Source: Lachnospiraceae bacterium (GTDB lineage Bacteria; Bacillota; Clostridia; Lachnospirales; Lachnospiraceae). Taken from it: a stretch of 64,000 nt of DNA. Positions 9,050 through 17,258 of this stretch are shown here, piece by piece. The DNA lies in the NCBI GenBank assembly GCA_013316825.1, contig WSLY01000010.1, positions 1-64,000 of the forward strand, given 5' to 3'. How positions within the stretch are numbered: position 1 is the first letter of the stretch; every line of letters begins with the position of its first letter. The notes beneath the pieces were generated by a model, which was given only the letters and a program-made list of their open reading frames with translations, had not been told where the DNA came from and ran no database searches. The position numbers and the translations under genes are program-made.

Positions 9050-10726
9050 ATGCGGCTGACAGGCGCGGAAATTGTAATCGAATGTCTGAAAGAACAGGGT
9101 GTGGACACTGTATTCGGATACCCGGGCGGTACGATTTTAAATATTTATGACGCACTTTATAAACACAGCAGTGAAATCCGTCATGTGCTGACTTCCCATG
9201 AACAGGGCGCTTCCCATGCGGCGGACGGATATGCAAGGGCGACGGGGAAGGTGGGAGTCTGTATGGCGACCAGCGGTCCGGGGGCAACCAATCTGGTGAC
9301 AGGGATTGCGACGGCTTATATGGATTCGGTTCCCATGGTGGCAATTACGGCAAATGTCAATCTGCCGCTTCTCGGCAAGGATACCTTTCAGGAGGTGGAT
9401 ATTGCCGGTGTGACTATGCCGATTACCAAGCATGGATATATTGTAAAAGACGTCAATATTCTGGCAGATACCATCAGAAAGGCGTTTCAGATAGCAAAGA
9501 GCGGGCGTCCCGGTCCGGTACTGGTAGATATTACAAAGGATGTGACCGCCAATACCTGCGAGTATACGCCGGTTTCCCCAAAAGAGGCTCAAAAGGTGAA
9601 ACGGTATACGGAAAGCGATTTGGAGGAAGCTGTTTCCTTGATTGAAAAAGCCGAGAAACCCTTTATTTATCTGGGCGGCGGCGCCATCATTTCAGAGGCG
9701 GCAGAAGAAGTGGCGGAGTTTGCGGAAAAGATAGACGCACCGGTCTGTGACACTTTGATGGGAAAGGGCGCTTTTGACGGGCATAGCAGCCGGTATACGG
9801 GCATGATTGGAATGCACGGAACCAAAACTTCCAATTTTGGCGTCAGCGAATGTGATTTGCTGATTGCGCTTGGCGCACGGTTTTCTGACCGCGTTATCGG
9901 CAATCCCAAAACCTTTGCGGGGAATGCAAAGGTGCTTCACATCGATATTGATGCAGCAGAGATTGGCAAAAATATTCCGGCATATGCCAGCGTGACGGGC
10001 GACTTAAAAAGTGTACTGCAAGAGCTGAACGTAAGGCTTGCAAAGAAAGAGCATACGGAGTGGATGGCGCATATTGCAAAATTGCAGGAAAAGTATCCGT
10101 TGAAATACAATACGGAACAGCTCTCTTGTCCGTTTGTCATTGAGGAAATTGACAGGGTGACAAAGGGGGAGGCGGTTATCAGCACGGATGTCGGACAGCA
10201 TCAGATGTGGGCAGCGCAGTATTACAAGTATACGAAGCCGCGTACCTTCCTTTCTTCCGGCGGGCTCGGCACCATGGGCTACGGGCTTGGCGCATGTATC
10301 GGCGCTAAGGTAGGACAGCCGGATAAAATCTGCATCAACATTGCGGGGGACGGCTGCTTCCGCATGAATATGAACGAGCTTGCGACGGCAAGCCGGTACA
10401 ATATCCCGATTATACAGGTTATTATCAATAACCATGTGCTAGGTATGGTTCGTCAGTGGCAGACATTGTTTTACGACCACCGGTATTCACAGACTGTCTT
10501 AAATGATAAGGTGGATTTCTGCAAGGTATCGGAGGGACTTGGCTGTACGGCGATGCGGGTAACAAAGAAAGAGGAATTTGCGCCAGCGCTGGAAAAAGCA
10601 ATTACAATGCAGGCTCCGGTAGTGATTGAATGTGTGATTCCCGAGGATGACAAGGTGTTTCCTATGGTGCCGGCAGGAGCGCCTATTAGTGAAGCATTTG
10701 ACGAGGACGATTTACAGAAGGCTTAA
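9050..10726 (+). CDS. ilvB: Acetolactate synthase, large (catalytic) subunit, copy 1
   Basis: TPP- and FAD-dependent condensation of two pyruvates, or pyruvate with 2-ketobutyrate, in Val/Leu/Ile synthesis. 558 residues: N-terminal TPP domain with the activating Glu in TSHEQGASHAADGYARATG, a central FAD-associated domain, and a C-terminal TPP domain with GDGCFRMNMNELATA and the NNHVLGMVRQWQ segment typical of anabolic AHAS. The ATG at 9050 has a strong AAGGAGGA. There is no small subunit next to it; both ilvN genes are 47 kb away beside a second large subunit. Confidence 0.95.
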   Translation: MRLTGAEIVIECLKEQGVDTVFGYPGGTILNIYDALYKHSSEIRHVLTSHEQGASHAADGYARATGKVGVCMATSGPGATNLVTGIATAYMDSVPMVAITANVNLPLLGKDTFQEVDIAGVTMPITKHGYIVKDVNILADTIRKAFQIAKSGRPGPVLVDITKDVTANTCEYTPVSPKEAQKVKRYTESDLEEAVSLIEKAEKPFIYLGGGAIISEAAEEVAEFAEKIDAPVCDTLMGKGAFDGHSSRYTGMIGMHGTKTSNFGVSECDLLIALGARFSDRVIGNPKTFAGNAKVLHIDIDAAEIGKNIPAYASVTGDLKSVLQELNVRLAKKEHTEWMAHIAKLQEKYPLKYNTEQLSCPFVIEEIDRVTKGEAVISTDVGQHQMWAAQYYKYTKPRTFLSSGGLGTMGYGLGACIGAKVGQPDKICINIAGDGCFRMNMNELATASRYNIPIIQVIINNHVLGMVRQWQTLFYDHRYSQTVLNDKVDFCKVSEGLGCTAMRVTKKEEFAPALEKAITMQAPVVIECVIPEDDKVFPMVPAGAPISEAFDEDDLQKA

Positions 10727-10758
10727 GAAGGCAAAAAGCAAAAGCGGTATAAGGACTT

Positions 10759-12144
10759 ATGAGGAAAAAGATAAAGGCCATTGTGCGTTTTTTCGTACTG
10801 GCAGGGATTTGTCTGGGGATTGTCTTGTATATCGGGATTGGGTTCTGTTATCGGGGGCGGTTTGCCCCGGGAACCTTTATTAACGGTATATACTGTACGG
10901 GGAAAACGACAGAAGAGGTAAATGAAGAATTAAAGAGTATATATCCGCACAACAGTATATGGGTGCAGGACGGTGAAGAAGTACAGTTTGAAATTTCTTA
11001 TGCAGACCTTGCGGTCAACATAGACTACACCGGTCAATTAAGAAAACTGAAGGGCGGGCAGAATCCTTTCCTTTGGATTACCGCGCTTTTTGGAAGCGGA
11101 CAGACTTCACTTGCGCCGCAGGTGTCTTTTGAGGAGGAGCTGCTTAAAAATGCGCTTGCAGATAAGCTTGCACCGGCAAAAGAACCGGCGGGTGAAATTG
11201 TGGAAATCCGAAAGACGGCGGGCTATGTGCTTTTTAACGGCAGAGAGCATGTTTTGAACTTTGATTTGGTTTATGACACGGTGGCAGCCGCGCTTTTAGA
11301 AGGAAAGACTTTTGCGGATATATCGGGCTGTTACGAAGATTTGCCCTATACGGAAGAGATGTATAAGACGCTTTCCTTGTGGGAACAGGTGGAGGCATTT
11401 CAAAGCTGCCGTATCCAGTATGATATGGGGGACGCAACAATATCCCTGACGCCGGAGATTGTCAGTGAATTTATTGCTTTGGATGAGGCGGGCGGATTTC
11501 TGTTAGATGAGACCGGAAGGCTCGTGATAGACGAAGAAGCGGTGGCTTCTTTCATAGATTCGCTTTGTCAGGAATATGATACTTTGGGGAGCGCGAGATC
11601 TTTCCAGTCCACCAGAGGGGATATCATAACGGTGGAAGGCGGTACCTATGGCAATAAAATTGACAGAGATGCGGAAATTGCGTATTTAACGCAGGCGCTT
11701 ATGGAACATGCGGACGAGGTGCATATTCCGGCGTATGAAGAGGAAGCGCGCATACGGGGCAGGGACGATATCGGCGATACCTATGTGGAGGTCGATATGA
11801 CGGAGCAGAAGCTTTATTATTATGAGGAGGGAGAGCTTCTTCTGGAAACAGACGTTGTCACCGGAAATGTGAGGGGCGGGCATAAAACGCCTTCCGGCGT
11901 CAACTATGTTTATGCCATGCAGAGAGACCGCATTTTAAGAGGGCCGGATTATGAATCCTTTGTAAAATATTGGGCGCCGGTTAACCGCGGCATCGGGATT
12001 CACGATGCTTCCTGGAGAGGGAGTTTTGGCGGAGAAATTTATAAGACGAACGGTTCTCACGGCTGCATCAATGTGCCGCCTTCTGTGATGGCGACGCTGT
12101 TCGATATGCTGGAAATCGGAGTGCCGGTTGTCATGTTTTATTGA
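10759..12144 (+). CDS. L,D-transpeptidase (YkuD) with N-terminal membrane anchor
   Basis: Cell-wall enzyme that forms or remodels 3-3 crosslinks. 461 residues: a membrane anchor at about 10-33, two putative peptidoglycan-binding/VanW-like repeats rich in acidic residues (about 35-320), and a C-terminal YkuD domain. The catalytic motif GSHGCINVP is complete, with Cys436, and the upstream HDASWRGSFGG segment supplies the family His. It begins 32 nt after ilvB with TAAGGA as ribosome site and may read through from that operon, although its function is unrelated. The catalytic role is firm; the repeat assignment is less so. Confidence 0.9.
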   Translation: MRKKIKAIVRFFVLAGICLGIVLYIGIGFCYRGRFAPGTFINGIYCTGKTTEEVNEELKSIYPHNSIWVQDGEEVQFEISYADLAVNIDYTGQLRKLKGGQNPFLWITALFGSGQTSLAPQVSFEEELLKNALADKLAPAKEPAGEIVEIRKTAGYVLFNGREHVLNFDLVYDTVAAALLEGKTFADISGCYEDLPYTEEMYKTLSLWEQVEAFQSCRIQYDMGDATISLTPEIVSEFIALDEAGGFLLDETGRLVIDEEAVASFIDSLCQEYDTLGSARSFQSTRGDIITVEGGTYGNKIDRDAEIAYLTQALMEHADEVHIPAYEEEARIRGRDDIGDTYVEVDMTEQKLYYYEEGELLLETDVVTGNVRGGHKTPSGVNYVYAMQRDRILRGPDYESFVKYWAPVNRGIGIHDASWRGSFGGEIYKTNGSHGCINVPPSVMATLFDMLEIGVPVVMFY

Positions 12145-12208
12145 TAGCGTGCTGTAATATTGAAATATAGTACTTTAGTACATGGTTGAAAAAAATTTAA
12201 CAATGCAG

Positions 12209-12237
12209 TTGACTAAAGCGAAATCAGAGTTTAAAAT
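12209..12237 (+). promoter_or_regulatory. Candidate sigma-A promoter of serC-serA
   Basis: TTGACT and TAAAAT with a 17-nt spacer. The expected start is near 12244, leaving about 54 nt of leader before the GTG of serC. The leader holds only a weak GCCC/GGGC pairing. Confidence 0.6.
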
Positions 12238-12297
12238 AAATAGAAATGCCCGAAGCATGTAGAAAATGGGCGCATACGATTATGAGGAGGTATAAAC

Positions 12298-13383
12298 GTG
12301 CGAGTTTATAATTTTTCAGCAGGTCCGGCGGTGCTGCCTGAAGAGGTATTGCAGGAAGCGGCAGCGGAAATGCTTGACTATCAGGGAAGCGGCATGTCCG
12401 TTATGGAGATGAGCCACCGCTCTAAGGTCTACGATAAGATTATCAAAGAAGCAGAAGCTGATTTGCGGGAGCTTATGCAGATTCCCGACAACTATAAGGT
12501 GCTCTTTTTACAGGGCGGCGCAAGTTCTCAGTTTGCCATGATTCCCATGAATCTGATGAAAAATAAGGTTGCTGACTATATAGTAACCGGTCAGTGGGCA
12601 AAAAAGGCGTATCAGGAGGCGGCAATTTACGGCAAGGCAAATAAGATTGCAAGCAGCGAGGATAAGACGTTTTCCTACATACCTGACTGCTCGGACCTTC
12701 CCATTAGTGAAGATGCGGATTATGTTTATATTTGTGAAAACAATACGATTTACGGCACCAAGTTTAAGACGCTTCCCAATACAAAGGGCAAGACTTTGGT
12801 AGCGGATGTTTCTTCCTGCTTTTTGTCAGAGCCGGTGGACGTGAGCAAATACGGTCTTATTTATGGAGGCGTGCAGAAGAATATCGGACCTGCAGGCGTG
12901 GTGATTGTGATTATCAGAGAGGATTTGATTACGGAGGACGTACTTGCCGGTACGCCTACCATGTTCCGGTATAAAATTCATGCGGATAACGAGTCCTTAT
13001 ACAATACGCCGCCGGCATACGGCATCTATATCTGCGGTAAGGTATTCAAGTGGCTGAAAAAGCAGGGCGGACTTGAAGCGATGAAGGAATACAATGAAAA
13101 GAAGGCGAAAATTCTCTATGATTATCTGGACGAGAGCAGTCTTTTCAAGGGAACCGTCAGGAAGGAAGACCGTTCTCTCATGAATGTGCCTTTTGTGACG
13201 GGAAGCGAAGAGCTGGATGCAGAGTTTGTAAAGGAAGCGGCAGCAGCAGGTTTGGTGAACCTGAAAGGTCATAGAAGTGTGGGCGGCATGCGCGCCAGCA
13301 TCTACAATGCAATGCCGATAGAGGGCGTTGAGAAGCTGGTTGCATTTATGAAGGAATTTGAACAAAATCATACGGAAGCGTAA
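12298..13383 (+). CDS. serC: Phosphoserine aminotransferase
   Basis: PLP enzyme of serine synthesis: 3-phosphohydroxypyruvate plus glutamate to O-phosphoserine. 361 residues. The N-terminus [19 protein letters not shown] is the family hallmark. The PLP-binding Lys is in [13 protein letters not shown], and [17 protein letters not shown] closes the active site. Starts with GTG, preceded by a strong AGGAGG. It is followed 33 nt later by serA, giving the first two committed serine steps in one unit. SerB is not in the window. Confidence 0.97.
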   Translation: MRVYNFSAGPAVLPEEVLQEAAAEMLDYQGSGMSVMEMSHRSKVYDKIIKEAEADLRELMQIPDNYKVLFLQGGASSQFAMIPMNLMKNKVADYIVTGQWAKKAYQEAAIYGKANKIASSEDKTFSYIPDCSDLPISEDADYVYICENNTIYGTKFKTLPNTKGKTLVADVSSCFLSEPVDVSKYGLIYGGVQKNIGPAGVVIVIIREDLITEDVLAGTPTMFRYKIHADNESLYNTPPAYGIYICGKVFKWLKKQGGLEAMKEYNEKKAKILYDYLDESSLFKGTVRKEDRSLMNVPFVTGSEELDAEFVKEAAAAGLVNLKGHRSVGGMRASIYNAMPIEGVEKLVAFMKEFEQNHTEA

Positions 13384-13416
13384 GAAAAATCTGCGGCAGC
13401 AGGAAAGGGGCATCAA

Positions 13417-14580
13417 ATGTTTCAATATTATTGCATGAATCCGATTTCACAGGTTGGATTATCAAAATTTACGGAGGAGTATCAGAAAACCGACAATATG
13501 GCAGAAGCGCAGGGGGTGCTGGTTAGAAGCGCGTCCATGCATGAGGTGGAGCTTCCCGACAGCCTTCTGGCGGTGGCAAGAGCCGGAGCAGGCGTCAACA
13601 ATATACCGTTGGAGCGCTGCGCGGAAAAGGGTATCGTGGTGTTTAATACGCCCGGCGCAAATGCTAACGGCGTGAAGGAACTGGTGATAGCCGGCATGCT
13701 GCTTGCGGCAAGAGATGTGACAGGCGGTATCGAGTGGGTGAAGGAAAATGCTTCCGATGAAAATATTGCCAAAACCGCGGAGAAAGAAAAAAAGAACTTT
13801 GCAGGCACGGAGCTTAACGGCAAAAAGCTGGGTATTATCGGGCTTGGCGCAATCGGCGTCAAAGTTGCCAATGCTGCAAGGCATTTTGGTATGGAAGTGT
13901 ATGGTTATGACCCGTATTTGTCCGTAGATGCCGCATGGAATTTGAGCAGGGATGTCAAGCATGTAATCAATGTGGAGGATATTTACAAGTCTTGTGACTA
14001 TATTACCATCCATGTGCCGCTTTTAGATTCCACAAAAGGTATGATTGACAAGGCGGCAATCGACATGATGAAGGATGACGTGGTTATCTTAAATTTTGCA
14101 AGAGATTTGCTTGTCAATGAAAAAGATGTTCTGGAAGCTTTGGAGACCGGAAAAGTGCGCAAGTATGTAACAGATTTTCCGAATCCGGTGACAGCAGGCA
14201 AAAGGGGCTGTATCGTGATTCCGCATCTTGGCGCTTCGACGGAAGAATCTGAGGACAACTGTGCAGCTATGGCAGTAAAGGAAATGATGGAGTATCTGGA
14301 AAACGGCACTATCAAAAATAGTGTAAACTATCCGAACTGCGATATGGGCGTCTGCACCAATGCCGGCAGAATCGCCATTTTCCACAAAAATATTGCCAAC
14401 ATGATTACCAAGTTTACAGGCTGCTTTGGCGAAATCGGTATCAATATCAGCGATATGATGAATAAGTCCAGAGGCGAGGTTGCCTATACTATGCTGGATG
14501 TAGAGAGCCCGGCGACAGCCGACATCGTGGAAAAGCTGAGCGCAATAGACGGTGTATTCCGCGTAAGAGTCGTAAAATAG
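13417..14580 (+). CDS. serA: D-3-phosphoglycerate dehydrogenase
   Basis: Oxidises 3-phosphoglycerate with NAD+ in the first step of serine synthesis. 387 residues, the shorter class. The Rossmann motif is LGIIGLGAIGVKVANAA. Catalytic blocks are ARAGAGVNNIP and HLGASTEESEDN, and a C-terminal ACT-like tail of about 70 residues (INISDMMNKSRGEVAYTML) could bind serine for feedback. AAAGGGG lies 7 nt before the ATG. It probably shares a transcript with serC. A terminator follows 33 nt after the stop. Confidence 0.95.
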   Translation: MFQYYCMNPISQVGLSKFTEEYQKTDNMAEAQGVLVRSASMHEVELPDSLLAVARAGAGVNNIPLERCAEKGIVVFNTPGANANGVKELVIAGMLLAARDVTGGIEWVKENASDENIAKTAEKEKKNFAGTELNGKKLGIIGLGAIGVKVANAARHFGMEVYGYDPYLSVDAAWNLSRDVKHVINVEDIYKSCDYITIHVPLLDSTKGMIDKAAIDMMKDDVVILNFARDLLVNEKDVLEALETGKVRKYVTDFPNPVTAGKRGCIVIPHLGASTEESEDNCAAMAVKEMMEYLENGTIKNSVNYPNCDMGVCTNAGRIAIFHKNIANMITKFTGCFGEIGINISDMMNKSRGEVAYTMLDVESPATADIVEKLSAIDGVFRVRVVK

Positions 14581-14613
14581 CCTTACGGTATAAAGTTTAT
14601 CCTGACAAAATAG

Positions 14614-14666
14614 AGCACATACTGCGTATTTGGCGAAAGAGCCGGTGCGCGGTATGTGCTTTTTTA
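14614..14666 (+). terminator. Terminator after serA
   Basis: 9-bp stem AGCACATAC / GTATGTGCT with inner pairing GCG/CGC, followed by five to six T. Confidence 0.85.
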
Positions 14667-14769
14667 AAATATCTTACAAAACAGGAAAAATTCTGCAACT
14701 TTTTCTGCCGCTTGGGGGTATTCCTTATATAAGATATAAAAGCCGTTTGAGCGGGAGAAAGGAGAGGAC

Positions 14770-16065
14770 TTGAAAAATAAATTTGTTTTATTGCTTTTCG
14801 TTTTCATGGCAGTGCTTTTTGCCGGTGCCTGTGGAAAGGAGCCTCAGGCTCATGATGTGCCCAAACAGTCTGAGACGGCAGATGAACAGGAAAAAGAGGA
14901 AACGAAAAGTGACGGCAAGCGGGAAGGCGGCAATGGCCGGACAGCCGAAGAAGGAGAAGAAAAAGAAGAAAAAGAAGGAAAACAACCTGTTTCAGACGTT
15001 AAGCTGGGGGACGATTTTGATGAAGCGTATGATGGTTTTGCCTATCTGCAGTGTGAAACCCTGATTCTGAAGCCGGATGAATACGGGGAACAGACACAGG
15101 AAAAAAAACTGAAGATATTTCTCCCTTCCGGTGAATATACCAGCGTAAACCAAAACATTGGTTATGCCGACAGCAGAGGCATGGATTTGAAAGTGGCGCT
15201 TTCGCCCTATTTATTGGGGGATGACGATGCCGGTACGCTGAAAGAGGCTTTACAGTACTATATAGAAGCGGAATATGATGTGTTTTTTAACATTGCCGTA
15301 TATGATCTGGAGCTGTCAGAGATTGCAACAACGGAAAGCGGCGTAAAAGGCGTGGCAAAGTACTGTTATTATGACAAGTGGACGGATTCTTTTATGCCGG
15401 TATACTGTACGTATTATCTGACACAGATAGCAGGTGAGATGGTGCTTGTGGAAGTGGAAATCAACCTTGTGGATGTAAGGGATGGTATGGAGGAGATGCT
15501 TGCAGAGCTGGAAGCTTTTTATGGATTTGACATTGCATGGGATGCGAAAGAGGCGCAGAAAAAGCTGGAGAATTTTATGGCGGCAGGCGTTCCCGATACT
15601 ATAAGGGAAACAACAGGCTATCTCTTGTTCGAACTGCCGAAGGGCTGGGCGGAGGATTACAGCTACGGCTATGAAACAGAAACTTTTGCACCGGGCGGCT
15701 CTGTGGCGGATGCAGGCTGTGCAGTCAGTATATCTCATGAGTATATGGGAGCTGACAAGATAGATATTACGGAAATACTGTCGAGTCAGGGAGCGATTGA
15801 TGCTTATACTGCCGGTTTTGCAGCAAGTGCGTCATACGAGATGGAAGATATGAAAATAGAGCCCTACGGCAGCACTTGTATGGGAGAGGCGATGAAATTC
15901 ACTTTCAGGGCAAAGAACGAAGAAGGTGAAATAGAAGCTGTGATGTTCCTGATTACAGATGAAAATTACTTTTCCGTGGTTTTTGTGACGGCAAACACTG
16001 ACAAATTCGAGGAAACGATGGCGGTAGCAGAGAACATCCTTGCAAACGGCAGAATATACCCGTGA
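14770..16065 (+). CDS. Lipoprotein of unknown function
   Basis: 431 residues. The N-terminus is a lipoprotein signal with lipobox FAGAC (Cys at about 21), followed by a long charged linker of Glu/Lys runs (about 30-75). I do not recognise the folded part. It has two similar-sized halves; the second (from about residue 275, TIRETTGYLLFELPKGW) resembles the short alpha/beta surface domains common in clostridial lipoproteins. Starts with TTG preceded by AAAGGAGAGG. It lies upstream of an ECF sigma operon in the same direction and could be a sensor or target of it, but that rests on position alone. Confidence 0.75.
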   Translation: MKNKFVLLLFVFMAVLFAGACGKEPQAHDVPKQSETADEQEKEETKSDGKREGGNGRTAEEGEEKEEKEGKQPVSDVKLGDDFDEAYDGFAYLQCETLILKPDEYGEQTQEKKLKIFLPSGEYTSVNQNIGYADSRGMDLKVALSPYLLGDDDAGTLKEALQYYIEAEYDVFFNIAVYDLELSEIATTESGVKGVAKYCYYDKWTDSFMPVYCTYYLTQIAGEMVLVEVEINLVDVRDGMEEMLAELEAFYGFDIAWDAKEAQKKLENFMAAGVPDTIRETTGYLLFELPKGWAEDYSYGYETETFAPGGSVADAGCAVSISHEYMGADKIDITEILSSQGAIDAYTAGFAASASYEMEDMKIEPYGSTCMGEAMKFTFRAKNEEGEIEAVMFLITDENYFSVVFVTANTDKFEETMAVAENILANGRIYP

Positions 16066-16074
16066 CGAATGGAG

Positions 16075-16104
16075 TTGGAAAGATTCCGAAGCATATGGTA
16101 CAAT
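16075..16104 (+). promoter_or_regulatory. Candidate promoter of the ECF sigma operon
   Basis: TTGGAA and TACAAT with an 18-nt spacer begin 10 nt after the lipoprotein stop. The match to sigma-A is moderate. I did not find a repeated alternative -35/-10 that would show autoregulation by the ECF factor. Confidence 0.35.
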
Positions 16105-16188
16105 GTCCGTAAAAGGTATTTGACGGCTGTAAACATCAAATATGCGTGAAGATATGTGGAAATAAAGGCGGACTATCGGAGAAAAGAC

Positions 16189-16695
16189 ATGGGTGCACTG
16201 GAGCTTAAGACGGAAGAGATTATAGATAAATATGCGGATATGGTTTACCGGATAGCGATAAACCAGACGGGAAGCAGGGAGGAAGCGCAGGATATTTTTC
16301 AGGAAGTATTTCTGCGTCTGGTTCGCTGCCGTGACAGAATTTCCGGTGAAGAACATGTAAAGGCATGGCTTATCAGGGTGACGATTAATTGCGCGAAAAA
16401 GTATCAGGCAAGCTTTTGGAAGAAAAAGGTTTCTTTGGAAGAGACGGCAAAAGAGGGTCCGGACAAAAAAGCAGAACACTTTTATGAAGCGGTGGAAAAT
16501 GCCGATTCTTCAGTTTTACAGGCGGTGAAAGAGCTGCCGGAAAAGTACGGCAGCGTAGTGTACTTGTTTTACTATGAGGAGATGAGCATTGCACAGATAG
16601 GAAGGATTTTGGGAGAAAAAGAGGCGACGGTGAAATCCCGTCTGTACAGAGCTCGGAGTATACTAAAAATAAGGCTGAAAGGAGAACTGCCATGA
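16189..16695 (+). CDS. ECF-type RNA polymerase sigma factor
   Basis: 168 residues with region 2 (DKYADMVYRIAINQTGSREE..DIFQEVFLRL, about 11-45) and region 4 (LPEKYGSVVYLFYYEEMSIAQIG..LGEKEATVKSRLYRAR, about 113-160). There is no region 3, so it is of the extracytoplasmic type. The ATG at 16189 is favoured by GGAG 8 nt upstream; a GTG 33 nt earlier has no clear ribosome site. Its stop overlaps the next start as ATGA. The next gene is a single-pass membrane protein, which fits the usual sigma/anti-sigma pairing. Confidence 0.9.
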   Translation: MGALELKTEEIIDKYADMVYRIAINQTGSREEAQDIFQEVFLRLVRCRDRISGEEHVKAWLIRVTINCAKKYQASFWKKKVSLEETAKEGPDKKAEHFYEAVENADSSVLQAVKELPEKYGSVVYLFYYEEMSIAQIGRILGEKEATVKSRLYRARSILKIRLKGELP

Positions 16696-17258
16696 AACAA
16701 CAAACAGAGCCGGATGTCGTTTGGAATATGGGTGAATCTTATAAAAAAGAATTAGCGGACATACATGCGCCTGCGGAGTTGATAACGCTTACGAAAGAAA
16801 GAGCGGCGGCGGAAGAAAAGAAACAGAAACGCCATAAGAGATATAGAAGCGTATATCTGCCTGCGGCTGTGGCAGCCGCCGTTTTGTTGCTTGTTTTTTG
16901 TTTCCCTATGTGGAACAGGATATCGGAGAAAAAGGGGCAGGAATCGGTGCAGCCTTATCTGGGAAGCACTGAGGAGATGCCAAAGAGTGCGGGGGAGACA
17001 GAAAAGTCGGAGGAGGTCATGCTGCTGCAGAAGAAAACAGTTTTGCCGATGGGATTTTTGAAGGAGGATGCATGGACGGAGGAGCTGGAAGGTACACAAG
17101 TAAAATTTGTGCAGGAAGGCGATACCTGCATAGCGGCATATGCAGAGGAAGACGGATATATGGTAGTCAGCATGAAGACAAAGGATTTGGATGGTTTTAG
17201 GGAAGCGGTAAGGCGTCTGCTTCAAAATGGAGGGAATATATATGAAGATAGAAAATAA
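16692..17258 (+). CDS. Single-pass membrane protein, probable anti-sigma partner
   Basis: 188 residues. A cytoplasmic N-terminus (1-52) rich in Lys/Arg before the membrane, one membrane segment at about 54-73, and an outside domain of about 110 residues with a DUF4367-like end (VKFVQEGDTCIAAYAEEDGYMVV). No zinc anti-sigma HxxxCxxC motif is present, so if it holds the sigma factor it does so without that module. It is translationally coupled to the sigma gene (ATGA overlap) and its end overlaps the next start by 17 nt. The anti-sigma role is inferred from operon structure and topology. Confidence 0.65.
   Translation: MKQQTEPDVVWNMGESYKKELADIHAPAELITLTKERAAAEEKKQKRHKRYRSVYLPAAVAAAVLLLVFCFPMWNRISEKKGQESVQPYLGSTEEMPKSAGETEKSEEVMLLQKKTVLPMGFLKEDAWTEELEGTQVKFVQEGDTCIAAYAEEDGYMVVSMKTKDLDGFREAVRRLLQNGGNIYEDRK

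Noticed and set aside
12145-12297. T-box or serine-linked riboswitch ahead of serC
   Set aside because: No GGTGG-ACCGCG antiterminator box and no terminator alternative; only about 54 nt lie between the predicted start of transcription and serC.
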